NCBI GenBank assembly: GCA_030432715.1
Contig: JAUIML010000004.1
Coordinates: forward strand, 1-51,019
Direction: 5' to 3'
From: Acidimicrobiia bacterium
GTDB lineage: Bacteria; Actinomycetota; Acidimicrobiia; Acidimicrobiales; Aldehydirespiratoraceae
DNA: 51,019 nt
The position numbers and the translations under genes were made by a program. Numbering within the stretch: the first letter of the stretch is position 1; every line of letters begins with the position of its first letter. Under the pieces are notes generated by a model. That model was not told where the DNA came from. It saw only the letters and a list, made by a program, of their open reading frames with translations, and did not search any database. Positions 6,921 to 14,509 of this stretch are shown here, one piece after another.

Positions 6921-8933
6921 ATGGCACTCCCCGCCCCCCGACTCGACGACCGCTCGTTCCAGGACCTGGTCGACGATGCGAAGCGCTTCATTCAGGAGCG
7001 CTGCCCCGAGTGGACCGACCACAACGTGTCCGATCCCGGCATCACGCTCGTCGAGACGTTCGCGTGGATGACCGACCTCCTGTTGTTCCGACTCAATCGC
7101 GTGCCCGACCGCACCTTCATCAAGTTCCTCGATCTGCTCGGGGTCCATCGCTATGCGCCGACCGCCGCCATGGCCGCGGTCGACTTCCGGCTCTCTGCTC
7201 CCCAGGACGAGCCGATCACCATTCCCGCCGGCACGGTCGTCTCGACCCCGCGGACCATCAGCGACGCCGCCGTGCCCTTCACGACCATCAGCGACCTCAG
7301 GGTCGTCTCCTCGGCGATCGACGTCGTCGCCAACCGCACCGGCAAGCAGCGCAACATCCGCGACATCACCGCGACGCTCGACATGGACCGCGCCATCCCG
7401 TGCTTCAGCGACACGCCCGAACCCGACGACGCCCTCTACTTCGGCTTCGATGCCGGCCTACCCGATCATCTCGTCGTCATCGAGTTCGACTGTGAGGTCG
7501 CCGGCCACGGCATCAACCCGAACCGACCGCCCCTGCGGTGGGAGGCGTGGGACGGCGACGACTGGGAACCGTGCGACGTGAGTCTCGACGAAACCGGCGG
7601 TTTGAACCGACCGGGCAATGTCGAGTTGCAGCTCCCGCCCAACCACGCGATCGCAGAGATCGACGACGTGCGCAAGGGATGGATCCGAGCCCGCGTGATC
7701 GAGGACGACGAGATCGAGGCCTACCGTTCGTCGCCCACGATCCGCTCCATCCGTGGCTATGTGATCGGGGCCACGGGCAACGCAGTCAACGCCGAGTTCG
7801 TCGACTCCGAGATCCTGGGGATCTCATCGGGCGTCGCCGGCCAGGAGTTCCACCTGAAGAACGCGCCGGTCGTCGCCAGCGACGAGCCGTTCGTCGTGCT
7901 GATCTCCCAGCCCGACCTCGACGAGGACGACGCCGAGAGCGTCGACGACGAGGACGACGATGGACCCGCGCCCCAGGTCGGCTACCAGCCGTGGGAACTC
8001 CGCTCCGACTTCGCCGACAGCGGACCGGATGACCGACACTTCACCCTCGATGCCCACGCCGGCATCGTGAAGTTCGGGCCGATGCTCCGCGACCCCGACG
8101 GGTCGGCCCGCCGCCACGGCGCCGTCCCGCCCCGCGGGGTGACGATCACCGCGTCGCGCTATCGCACCGGCGGGGGCACGGCCGGCAACGTCTCGGCCGG
8201 CGCCATCTCGGTCCTGCGTTCCTCGATACCGATGGTCGCGTCGGTCAACAACCGGCGATCGGCCCGCGGCGGCGTCGACGCGGAGACCGTCGATCAGGCC
8301 AAGGAGCGCGGTCCGGTGCAGCTCCGGGTTCGCAACCGAGCGGTGACGATCGAGGACTTCGAGTACCTCGCCCGCGAAGCCGCACCCGAGCTGGCCCGGG
8401 TGCGAGCCCTCGAGGTGACCGACGACGGGGCGGCCCCAGGGGTGCGGGTGCTGTTGGTGCCCGACGTGGGTGGGCCAGAAGAGGCACTCGAGCTGCGCGA
8501 CCTGTTCCCCAACGAGGCGCTGCGCGACCGTGTCGTCGAGTTCCTCGACCGCCGGCGGGTGATCGGCACCCGCCTGGTCGTCGAACCTCCGACCTATCTC
8601 GGCCTCCGGGTGGACGCCGACGTGACCCCGTTGCCCGATGCGAACCCCGCCGACGTCGAGACCGAGGTCAACATCGCTCTCCGCCGCTACTTCCACCCGG
8701 TGGCGGGTGGCCGCAACGGGACGGGATGGGAGTTCGGTCGGGACGTGCGCGTGAGCGAGGTCTACGCCGTGATCCAACGGGTGGCGGGTGTCGACATCGT
8801 GCAGAACGTCGAGCTCTTCGTGGTCAACCCCGAGTCCGGCGAGTCCGAGTCGGCCGGCGACGTCGTCGAACTGTTCGACACCGATCTGCTGCTGCCCGCC
8901 AACCACCAGATCACGATGGTGAACGAGCCATGA
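6921..8933 (+). CDS. Baseplate assembly protein, gp6/J-like wedge (Afp11-type)
   Basis: A 670-aa wedge protein of the 'putative baseplate assembly protein' family. The start (LPAPRLDDRSFQDLVDDAKRFIQERCPEWTDHNVSDPGITLVETFAWMTDLLLFRLNRVPDR) is the diagnostic N-terminus of this family. The rest is beta-rich, with an acidic insert at ~332-350 (DLDEDDAESVDDEDDDG) that may be a flexible loop. The C-terminal third (QLRVRNRAVTIEDFEYLAREA) matches baseplate J proteins. It should dimerise around the hub together with the next protein. The stop overlaps the next start (ATGA). Confidence 0.94.
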   Translation: MALPAPRLDDRSFQDLVDDAKRFIQERCPEWTDHNVSDPGITLVETFAWMTDLLLFRLNRVPDRTFIKFLDLLGVHRYAPTAAMAAVDFRLSAPQDEPITIPAGTVVSTPRTISDAAVPFTTISDLRVVSSAIDVVANRTGKQRNIRDITATLDMDRAIPCFSDTPEPDDALYFGFDAGLPDHLVVIEFDCEVAGHGINPNRPPLRWEAWDGDDWEPCDVSLDETGGLNRPGNVELQLPPNHAIAEIDDVRKGWIRARVIEDDEIEAYRSSPTIRSIRGYVIGATGNAVNAEFVDSEILGISSGVAGQEFHLKNAPVVASDEPFVVLISQPDLDEDDAESVDDEDDDGPAPQVGYQPWELRSDFADSGPDDRHFTLDAHAGIVKFGPMLRDPDGSARRHGAVPPRGVTITASRYRTGGGTAGNVSAGAISVLRSSIPMVASVNNRRSARGGVDAETVDQAKERGPVQLRVRNRAVTIEDFEYLAREAAPELARVRALEVTDDGAAPGVRVLLVPDVGGPEEALELRDLFPNEALRDRVVEFLDRRRVIGTRLVVEPPTYLGLRVDADVTPLPDANPADVETEVNIALRRYFHPVAGGRNGTGWEFGRDVRVSEVYAVIQRVAGVDIVQNVELFVVNPESGESESAGDVVELFDTDLLLPANHQITMVNEP

Positions 8934-9469
8934 GCCGCCGAGCGCTCGACGACCTCCCGACGGGGGCACCCCTGATCGACGGGATGCCGGCGCTCTTCCG
9001 CGACGACGAGATGCTGATGGGCATGCTCGAAGGGTTCGACGAGGTCCTCGCGCCGATACACGCCGTCGTCCGCGACCTCGACGCCTACTTCGACCCGGCC
9101 CTGTGCCCGACCGATTTCCTGGAGTGGCTCGCCACCTGGCTCGGCGTCGAGCTCAACGCCCGCTGGCCCTTGCAGCGGCGCCGAGAACTGTTGCGCCGGG
9201 CGGTGGAGGTCCACCGTATGCGGGGCACCGCCTGGGGTGTGAGCAACGCGGTCGAGCTCTACACGGGCACCGAACCCGAGGTCACCGAGAACGGCGCCGC
9301 CGCCGGCTCGGCTGCGCCCGGCGGCGACCTTCCCGGTCAGCGTCAGCTCGGCCTGTCCGTCACCGTCACCACCAACGACTCGCGCATCGATCCCGAGGTG
9401 GTCGACCGCATCGTCGCCGCGACGAAACCGGCCCATGTGCCCCACACCGTGAGCGTGGTGGTCAGGTAG
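8930..9469 (+). CDS. Tail protein I-like baseplate wedge protein (Afp12-type)
   Basis: A 179-aa protein with the phage tail protein I-type signature: an N-terminal 'LPxxl..D..l..ml..fdevl' helix, then DPALCPTDFLEWLATWLGVELNARWPLQRRRELLRRAVEVHRMRGTAWGV. It completes the wedge with gp25 and gp6/J. In systems with fibres a fibre gene usually follows, but here the operon stops. Its last 8 bases overlap the end of the convergent regulator gene (9462-9469). Confidence 0.92.
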   Translation: MSRRALDDLPTGAPLIDGMPALFRDDEMLMGMLEGFDEVLAPIHAVVRDLDAYFDPALCPTDFLEWLATWLGVELNARWPLQRRRELLRRAVEVHRMRGTAWGVSNAVELYTGTEPEVTENGAAAGSAAPGGDLPGQRQLGLSVTVTTNDSRIDPEVVDRIVAATKPAHVPHTVSVVVR

Positions 9470-12269
9470 TCGACCCCGGCCCGGGATCGAGCGCGTAGGA
9501 GTCGACCAGCGCCTCGTAGGCCGATCGGAGCTGACCGGCCCGCGCCTCTCCGGCGTTGGCGATGGCGATCCGCCACAGCCCGTCGGCGCCGGGGTCGATC
9601 TCGATCACCGCCTCGGCGATCCGACCCGCGCGCGCCGCGTCGACCGGAGCAAGCTCGTCTACCAGGGCTTCGGCCGCCCGAGAGATCCGCGCGGAGATCT
9701 CCCGCCGCGCCTCGACGGCCCAATCGGTGGCCCCGAGGTCGTCGACGAGCGCGCCGTACATCCCGGTCGCCGCCTCCAGGGCCTCTGCGCGGTCCTCGGG
9801 CGCAGCCGACCCGTGAGCAAGGAGCTCGCGCAAGGTCAAGAGGTCGACGGTCGTTGTGGCCGACGGGACGAGCGAGTACCGGGCGCCGTCTCGCTCGATG
9901 GTGCCGATCTGGTGGGCCTCGACCTCGATGCGGACCTTCGAGATCGCCACCTGGAGGTTGCGACGGGCCCGCGTGTCGTCCTTGTCCGGCCAGAAGGCCG
10001 CCATCAACCGGTCGCTGTGGACCCACTCCCCTGCGTGCACGGCCAGGAAGGCGAGCACCTCGCGGTGCAGGGGACTCACCCCGAGCGCGATCGGCTCCTC
10101 TTCGACGAGCACCTGGAAGGAACCGAGCACGCGGACGGTCACCGACCGTTCCTCAGCCGCGGCGTCGGCATCCCACCCGTTGCTCCGCCGCAGACGCTGG
10201 GCGAGTCGGACGAGGTCGTAGCGCCGGGCCAGTCGATCGGCTTGCTCGTCGAGCACCGGATCGTGGCGGGCCGCCGACTCCGCACGGGCGACGGCCACCA
10301 GCAGCTGCCCGAAGCTCCCGGTGCGACGGGTCGCCGACTCGAGCGCCTCGAGATCGGCGACCGGCTGATCGGTGGCAGCCGCGGCAGCGGCCTCGAAGCA
10401 GCGAGCCAGCATGGCCAACTCGTCGTAGCCGCCCTCGGCGAAGGTGGCGCCGGCGTCGCCGAACGGTCGTGGGTGCGGGAGGCCCGCATGGATCAACGCC
10501 ACGCCGTCGATCATCCGCACCAGGCCTCCGCCGAGGTGATCGTTGGACACGGCGCACTCTTGGGCGAGTGCGTCGGTGCTGTCGGGCGCGGTCGCCCCCC
10601 GGGCGACCGCCCCCACCACCCGCTCGACGATTCGGGCATCGAGCCCCTTCGCCGCCTGTTGGATCCGGCGGATGGCGACGGGCGAGCACCCCTCGTCGCC
10701 GGCCCGCAGCAGGTCGACCACCAGTCTCGTGGCGGCGGCGATCGCCGCCGAGAGACCACCGAGTGTCTCCTCGGCCTCTCGGAGACCGACCGATGCGGCC
10801 GCGAGGTTGCCCGTCAAAACGTCGGCCACCGCTCGCTGGACGCCGCTCGTCGACTCGTCGGAAGCGACCGCCCCGCGCCGCAACGTGGCGGAAACCTGGC
10901 CGACCCAACCGGTGATCGGCGTCGCCTCCCCGAGAAGCCACGCCTCGAGGCTGCGGAGCTCCTGACGAGCCCGCCGACCAGCGGCATCGCTCGTGTCGAG
11001 AAGCGTGACCGCATGGGTGTAGCGAACCCGCGCCTCGACGAGGTCACCCTGGCGAACGAGCTGTCGTGCGCTGGTGAGCAACACGAAGGGGTCTTGCTCG
11101 CGCATGGCCGGGGGGAGCACCTCGAGCCACCGGCCGGGACCGACGGAGAGTTCGTCACCGTTGTTGTCGAGGATGCGACGCACCGCATCGAGGTGACCGG
11201 CGCGAGCGAAGTAGCGGATCGCCTCGGCCGGTTCGCCCTCGTTCTCGACCAGCGTAGCTGCGTCGAGATGGCGCTGGGCGACCTCTGCGGCGCCGATCTG
11301 CTCCGTCAGCCGTCCCAGCAGGTGAGTGCGCAGGAGCTCGTGACATCGGAACGACTCCCCGCCCGTCGCGTCGTCGCCGAACAGCCCCGCCGCCCGGATC
11401 GAGCGCAGCATCGAAGCAGAGTTCGCGACACCGAGCAGCGCGTCGGCGCGGGCGGCGGTGACCCGCTCGAGGACCGAGGTCGCGATGAGGAAGTCGCGTT
11501 CCTCGGGCTGAAGGCTCGACAGGACCTCGGACATCAGGAAGTCGTGGAGCATCCCGGTGCTGCCGCGTAGGCCCGAGATCATCTGGCTGCGGTGCTCCGG
11601 CGCTGCGTTGCGCGAAGCGACCGAGAACAACCTCAGCGCGGTGGCCCATCCGTCGGTGTAGCGGCACAGAAGATGAAGGTCGGCCGGTGCGATCGCCATG
11701 TCGAACTGGGAACGGAGTAGATCGCCGACTTCCCAGAGCCGGAAGCGAAGGTCCTCGAAGTCGACGACCATCGGTTCGACCGCCCCGAACTGGTTGCGCA
11801 ACGCCATGGGACACTCGTGGCGCGATGCCATCAGCACCGCCACGTGGGGTGGCCGGTAGCGCACGAGCCGGTGCACGGCGAGTTCCGCGCCGGAGCCTTC
11901 GATGCTGTGGAGATCATCGAGCACGATCAGGGTCGACGAATACGCCGGGGAGTCGAGGTCGGCGATCACGTCGTCGATCATCGCGTCGTGATCACGTGAC
12001 GCTCCCAGAGCCGCGTCGAGCAACGAGACGAGTCGGGGTTCCTCCGCGTCGCCGTGGTCGAGCCGCACCCACGCGACACGGCCCGGCCACGCCTCCGCGA
12101 GCTGGGCAACCGCCGTGGTCTTGCCGATTCCGGCCGCGCCGTGGACGTAGCCGACACCGGCATGTGCCAGCTCGGCCACCCGGTCGGTGATGCGGGGGCG
12201 CGGGAGGGCGTTGAGGACGGGGGCAGCGACCTTCTCTCCGATCACCACCCGACGTCCCGTCGACTCCAC
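9462..12269 (-). CDS. STAND ATPase-TPR-SARP (BTAD) transcriptional regulator
   Basis: About 935 aa. The N-terminus holds a MalT/LuxR-type STAND NTPase with Walker A (GAAGIGKTT, ~44-52) and Walker B (TLIVLDDLHS). A helical TPR-like middle follows. The last ~230 residues form an OmpR-type winged helix plus BTAD domain (VRVLGSFQVLVEEEPIALGVSPLHREVLAFLAVHAGEWVHSDRLMAAFWPD), as in SARP activators but placed at the C-terminus. GTG 12269 is preferred because AGGAG lies 7 bases before it, and the upstream ATG at 12311 sits inside the likely -10 box (TAGTAT). Convergent with, and overlapping, the injection operon; a regulator of that system is the obvious inference but is untested. Confidence 0.88.
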   Translation of the reverse strand: MESTGRRVVIGEKVAAPVLNALPRPRITDRVAELAHAGVGYVHGAAGIGKTTAVAQLAEAWPGRVAWVRLDHGDAEEPRLVSLLDAALGASRDHDAMIDDVIADLDSPAYSSTLIVLDDLHSIEGSGAELAVHRLVRYRPPHVAVLMASRHECPMALRNQFGAVEPMVVDFEDLRFRLWEVGDLLRSQFDMAIAPADLHLLCRYTDGWATALRLFSVASRNAAPEHRSQMISGLRGSTGMLHDFLMSEVLSSLQPEERDFLIATSVLERVTAARADALLGVANSASMLRSIRAAGLFGDDATGGESFRCHELLRTHLLGRLTEQIGAAEVAQRHLDAATLVENEGEPAEAIRYFARAGHLDAVRRILDNNGDELSVGPGRWLEVLPPAMREQDPFVLLTSARQLVRQGDLVEARVRYTHAVTLLDTSDAAGRRARQELRSLEAWLLGEATPITGWVGQVSATLRRGAVASDESTSGVQRAVADVLTGNLAAASVGLREAEETLGGLSAAIAAATRLVVDLLRAGDEGCSPVAIRRIQQAAKGLDARIVERVVGAVARGATAPDSTDALAQECAVSNDHLGGGLVRMIDGVALIHAGLPHPRPFGDAGATFAEGGYDELAMLARCFEAAAAAATDQPVADLEALESATRRTGSFGQLLVAVARAESAARHDPVLDEQADRLARRYDLVRLAQRLRRSNGWDADAAAEERSVTVRVLGSFQVLVEEEPIALGVSPLHREVLAFLAVHAGEWVHSDRLMAAFWPDKDDTRARRNLQVAISKVRIEVEAHQIGTIERDGARYSLVPSATTTVDLLTLRELLAHGSAAPEDRAEALEAATGMYGALVDDLGATDWAVEARREISARISRAAEALVDELAPVDAARAGRIAEAVIEIDPGADGLWRIAIANAGEARAGQLRSAYEALVDSYALDPGPGSTT

Positions 12270-12296
12270 CACCACGCTCCTCGTTCGAGCCGTCCC

Positions 12297-12315
12297 TGCC
12301 GCGTGCGGCATACTA
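12297..12315 (-). promoter_or_regulatory. Promoter -10 (TAGTAT) and 14-bp dyad for the STAND-SARP gene
   Basis: On the - strand TAGTAT (12315-12310) matches the TANNNT -10. Directly downstream, across the expected transcription start, lies the dyad TGCCGCGTGCGGCA (12297-12310; arms TGCCGC/GCGGCA). It sits in the divergent space between this gene and the M23-like gene, so it could be an operator for both. Confidence 0.45.
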
Positions 12316-12347
12316 ACGACCGGGACCCGATCGATCGAGAGGAACTC

Positions 12348-13088
12348 GTGGCCGAAGAACCGGACGAGCCCGAAGAGGACGTCTCGAGTCTGCTTGCGCC
12401 ACGTTTCCGGCGTGCCGCGAGACCGGTTCCCGCGTCCGAGCCCACTCCCGCAACCGCCGCCGCCCAGACGCCCCCAGTACCGGTGACACCGGTCCCTCCC
12501 GCGTCAACGACCCCGACGCCCACACCTCCCGCGACCGAGGCCACACCACCGGCCGAGCTACCCGAGGTCGCCACACCCTCCCGGTCGAGCGCCCCGCCGG
12601 TCCTGACCGCCGAAGCCGCCACCGCCATCGTCGGCAACGAGCGCTTCCTCCCCGTTGCGGAGGCGATCATCGTGGCCGGCAAGGAGCCCGGCCCGATCCG
12701 GATCTTCGTGCCGGTCGGCACCGCCGTCCACGTGATCGAAGAGGGCCGGGTCGCCGAGATCGACGAACACATCGGCGGTGAGGTCACCGTTCGGGCCGCG
12801 GGCGACCGCTTCTACCACTATCGGCGTCTGCTGCCGTCGTCGGTCTGCGTGGAATCCGGCGAACGGGTGGCTCCAGGTGCCATCATCGGCACCGTGGGCG
12901 ATGCCATCGACGACGACCCGCCCTGCCTCGTCGTCGGACTCCAGTCCGGCGACGGAAGCTGGGCCGACATCAGCGCCGAACTCGTGGGCCTCTGCGATCC
13001 CGGCGAGCTCGGCCTGTGTGTGGCCGACGCTGCGAGTGAATGGATCGATCCGCTGGCTGCCGACCGGGCGGCCGCGGCGACCTCATGA
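12348..13088 (+). CDS. Degenerate M23 (LytM-like) peptidase-fold protein in injection locus
   Basis: A 246-aa protein with no signal peptide. Residues 1-20 are acidic (MAEEPDEPEEDVSSLLAPRF) and ~25-85 are Pro/Thr-rich linker. Residues ~105-225 resemble the LytM beta sheet: FYHYRRLLPSSVCVESGERVAPGAIIGTVGDA parallels 'tyYaHL....V..Gq.V..Gq.IG.vG'. The zinc ligands are absent: the HxH strand is replaced by CLVVGL, and no N-terminal HxxxD site is seen. It is therefore probably not an active endopeptidase. The GTG at 12348 follows GAGAGGA. It overlaps the next gene by ATGA, so the two are co-translated. M23-like genes do occur in actinobacterial injection clusters. Confidence 0.6.
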   Translation: MAEEPDEPEEDVSSLLAPRFRRAARPVPASEPTPATAAAQTPPVPVTPVPPASTTPTPTPPATEATPPAELPEVATPSRSSAPPVLTAEAATAIVGNERFLPVAEAIIVAGKEPGPIRIFVPVGTAVHVIEEGRVAEIDEHIGGEVTVRAAGDRFYHYRRLLPSSVCVESGERVAPGAIIGTVGDAIDDDPPCLVVGLQSGDGSWADISAELVGLCDPGELGLCVADAASEWIDPLAADRAAAATS

Positions 13089-14503
13089 TCCGCTGCCGCG
13101 TCTGCGATCGCGAACACGACGCCGCCACCAAGGTGTGCCCCTGCGGCGCCGACCTCGCCGTCGACGGTGTTGCCATCGGCGCCGACGCCCGGTTCGGTGA
13201 CACCGAACTGGGCGACGCGCTCCCCGATCTCGGTGACCTTCCCGATCTCGGCGACGCGCTCCCCGACTTCCCCGTCGACGACTCGCTGACCGATCTCATC
13301 TCGATCTCCGACGAGCCTGCTGCCGCGACCTCACCGACCCCCGCTCCCGCTCCGGTCGAGCCGCCGGCGGCGCCCGTCGACGACACCACCGCCCCGACGG
13401 ACCCCACGATCACGGCGCCCGCGGCGAAGACGCAACCCACCCGCCGCGACGGGTTCGCCGTGAAGCCCACAGCCGATTCCGGCGATCCGAACAAGGGAGC
13501 GTCGCGGCGCACGCCGAAGGACCGCGAGACCGCGCCATCGTCCCCACTCCAGGACGTGCCCACGGCGCCGATCGTCGACGACGACGAACACTCGGTGTTC
13601 CGCGAGGGCGGGTGGGAAGGATCGGCTCTCCGCGACGAACTCGACATCACCCGCGCCGGCGGCGTCCGCGACTGCCCCGACTGTGGCCGGGAGAACACCG
13701 CAGACAGCCGCTTCTGCCGGTGCGGCCACCAATTCGCCTTCGCCGTTCGCACGGAGGTCGAAGCGCCACCCGAACCATCGGCCCTCACCTCGTTGTGGCG
13801 CCGTATCACCGGGACGGCCAAGAACAACCGCGGTGACGCCCGCACGTGGGGCCAACGGGCGCGCGACACCGGCGCCCGCCGGGGCATGCGCTACGCCCAG
13901 CGGCTCAGCGCTCGCACCCGCCTCGGGCGGACGGGTCTCATGCTCGCCGGCGGTGCCAGTGCGGTCATGGTGCTCGGCCCGCTCCGCAGCCAGGTCCAGG
14001 ATCTGCCCAATCTGTTCTCGGCCAGCCAGCCCACCCAGGTGGAGAACTGGAATCCCGGCGAGTGCGACGACGCGGCACGGGACGTGCCGAGCCGCCCCTG
14101 GCAGAGTCGGTGGCCCAGCGACGCGACCGCCACCCCCGACGGCGCCTGTCCCGGCGTGTTCGACGCGATCACCGGCACGTTCCCGCAGCCGACCGACATC
14201 GACCGGATCACGATCGAGATCGGCCCGACCAGCGGCCAACCCGACTCCACCCAGCTCAACTTCGGCCAACCGGTGATGAGCCCGCAGGTGGTGTCGCTCA
14301 CCTTCACCCACGAGGGCGATCGGGAGCCTACGGTGGTCGACCCGATCGAGCTCGCCGACACTGCCGCCGTGCAGGAGTTCGGCCGGTCGGTCCGCGACGC
14401 GACCGGCTTCACCCTCACCGTCGAGTCGATTCGCGACCGCGACGGCGCATGGGTCGAACTCGACATCGTGCAGATCGCCCAGATCGCCTTCTTCACCGAG
14501 TAG
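13085..14503 (+). CDS. Zinc-ribbon, single-pass membrane protein with extracytoplasmic beta-sandwich (possible CIS membrane adaptor)
   Basis: A 472-aa protein. Zinc ribbon 1 uses C4/C7/C18/C20. Residues 44-62 hold an LPDLGD-type repeat, then a disordered Pro/Thr-rich region runs to ~165. Zinc ribbon 2 uses C197/C200/C211/C213. A strongly basic stretch (~238-282) precedes one membrane segment (~283-301, GLMLAGGASAVMVLGPL). The C-terminal ~150 residues resemble a discoidin/NPCBM-like carbohydrate-binding fold (WNPGECDDAARDVPSRPWQSRW...ITIEIGPTSGQPDSTQLNFG). The basic stretch before the membrane segment predicts N-terminus inside, C-terminus outside. It ends 6 bases from the convergent neighbour. 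Adaptor role is inferred from layout only. Confidence 0.72.
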   Translation: MIRCRVCDREHDAATKVCPCGADLAVDGVAIGADARFGDTELGDALPDLGDLPDLGDALPDFPVDDSLTDLISISDEPAAATSPTPAPAPVEPPAAPVDDTTAPTDPTITAPAAKTQPTRRDGFAVKPTADSGDPNKGASRRTPKDRETAPSSPLQDVPTAPIVDDDEHSVFREGGWEGSALRDELDITRAGGVRDCPDCGRENTADSRFCRCGHQFAFAVRTEVEAPPEPSALTSLWRRITGTAKNNRGDARTWGQRARDTGARRGMRYAQRLSARTRLGRTGLMLAGGASAVMVLGPLRSQVQDLPNLFSASQPTQVENWNPGECDDAARDVPSRPWQSRWPSDATATPDGACPGVFDAITGTFPQPTDIDRITIEIGPTSGQPDSTQLNFGQPVMSPQVVSLTFTHEGDREPTVVDPIELADTAAVQEFGRSVRDATGFTLTVESIRDRDGAWVELDIVQIAQIAFFTE

Positions 14504-14509
14504 CCGGGA

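Noticed and set aside
67-9469. Prophage remnant
   Set aside because: No capsid, terminase, portal, integrase or lysis genes are seen. Two tube paralogues, a LysM hub, VgrG-like spike and PAAR in this order fit an eCIS.
67-9469. Type VI secretion system
   Set aside because: No TssJLM-like membrane complex is visible, and the gp6/J and tail-I-like wedges with a LysM hub fit eCIS-type particles.
12309-12311. ATG as start of the STAND-SARP gene
   Set aside because: It overlaps the likely -10 TAGTAT and has no ribosome site, while GTG 12269 has AGGAG at 7 bases.
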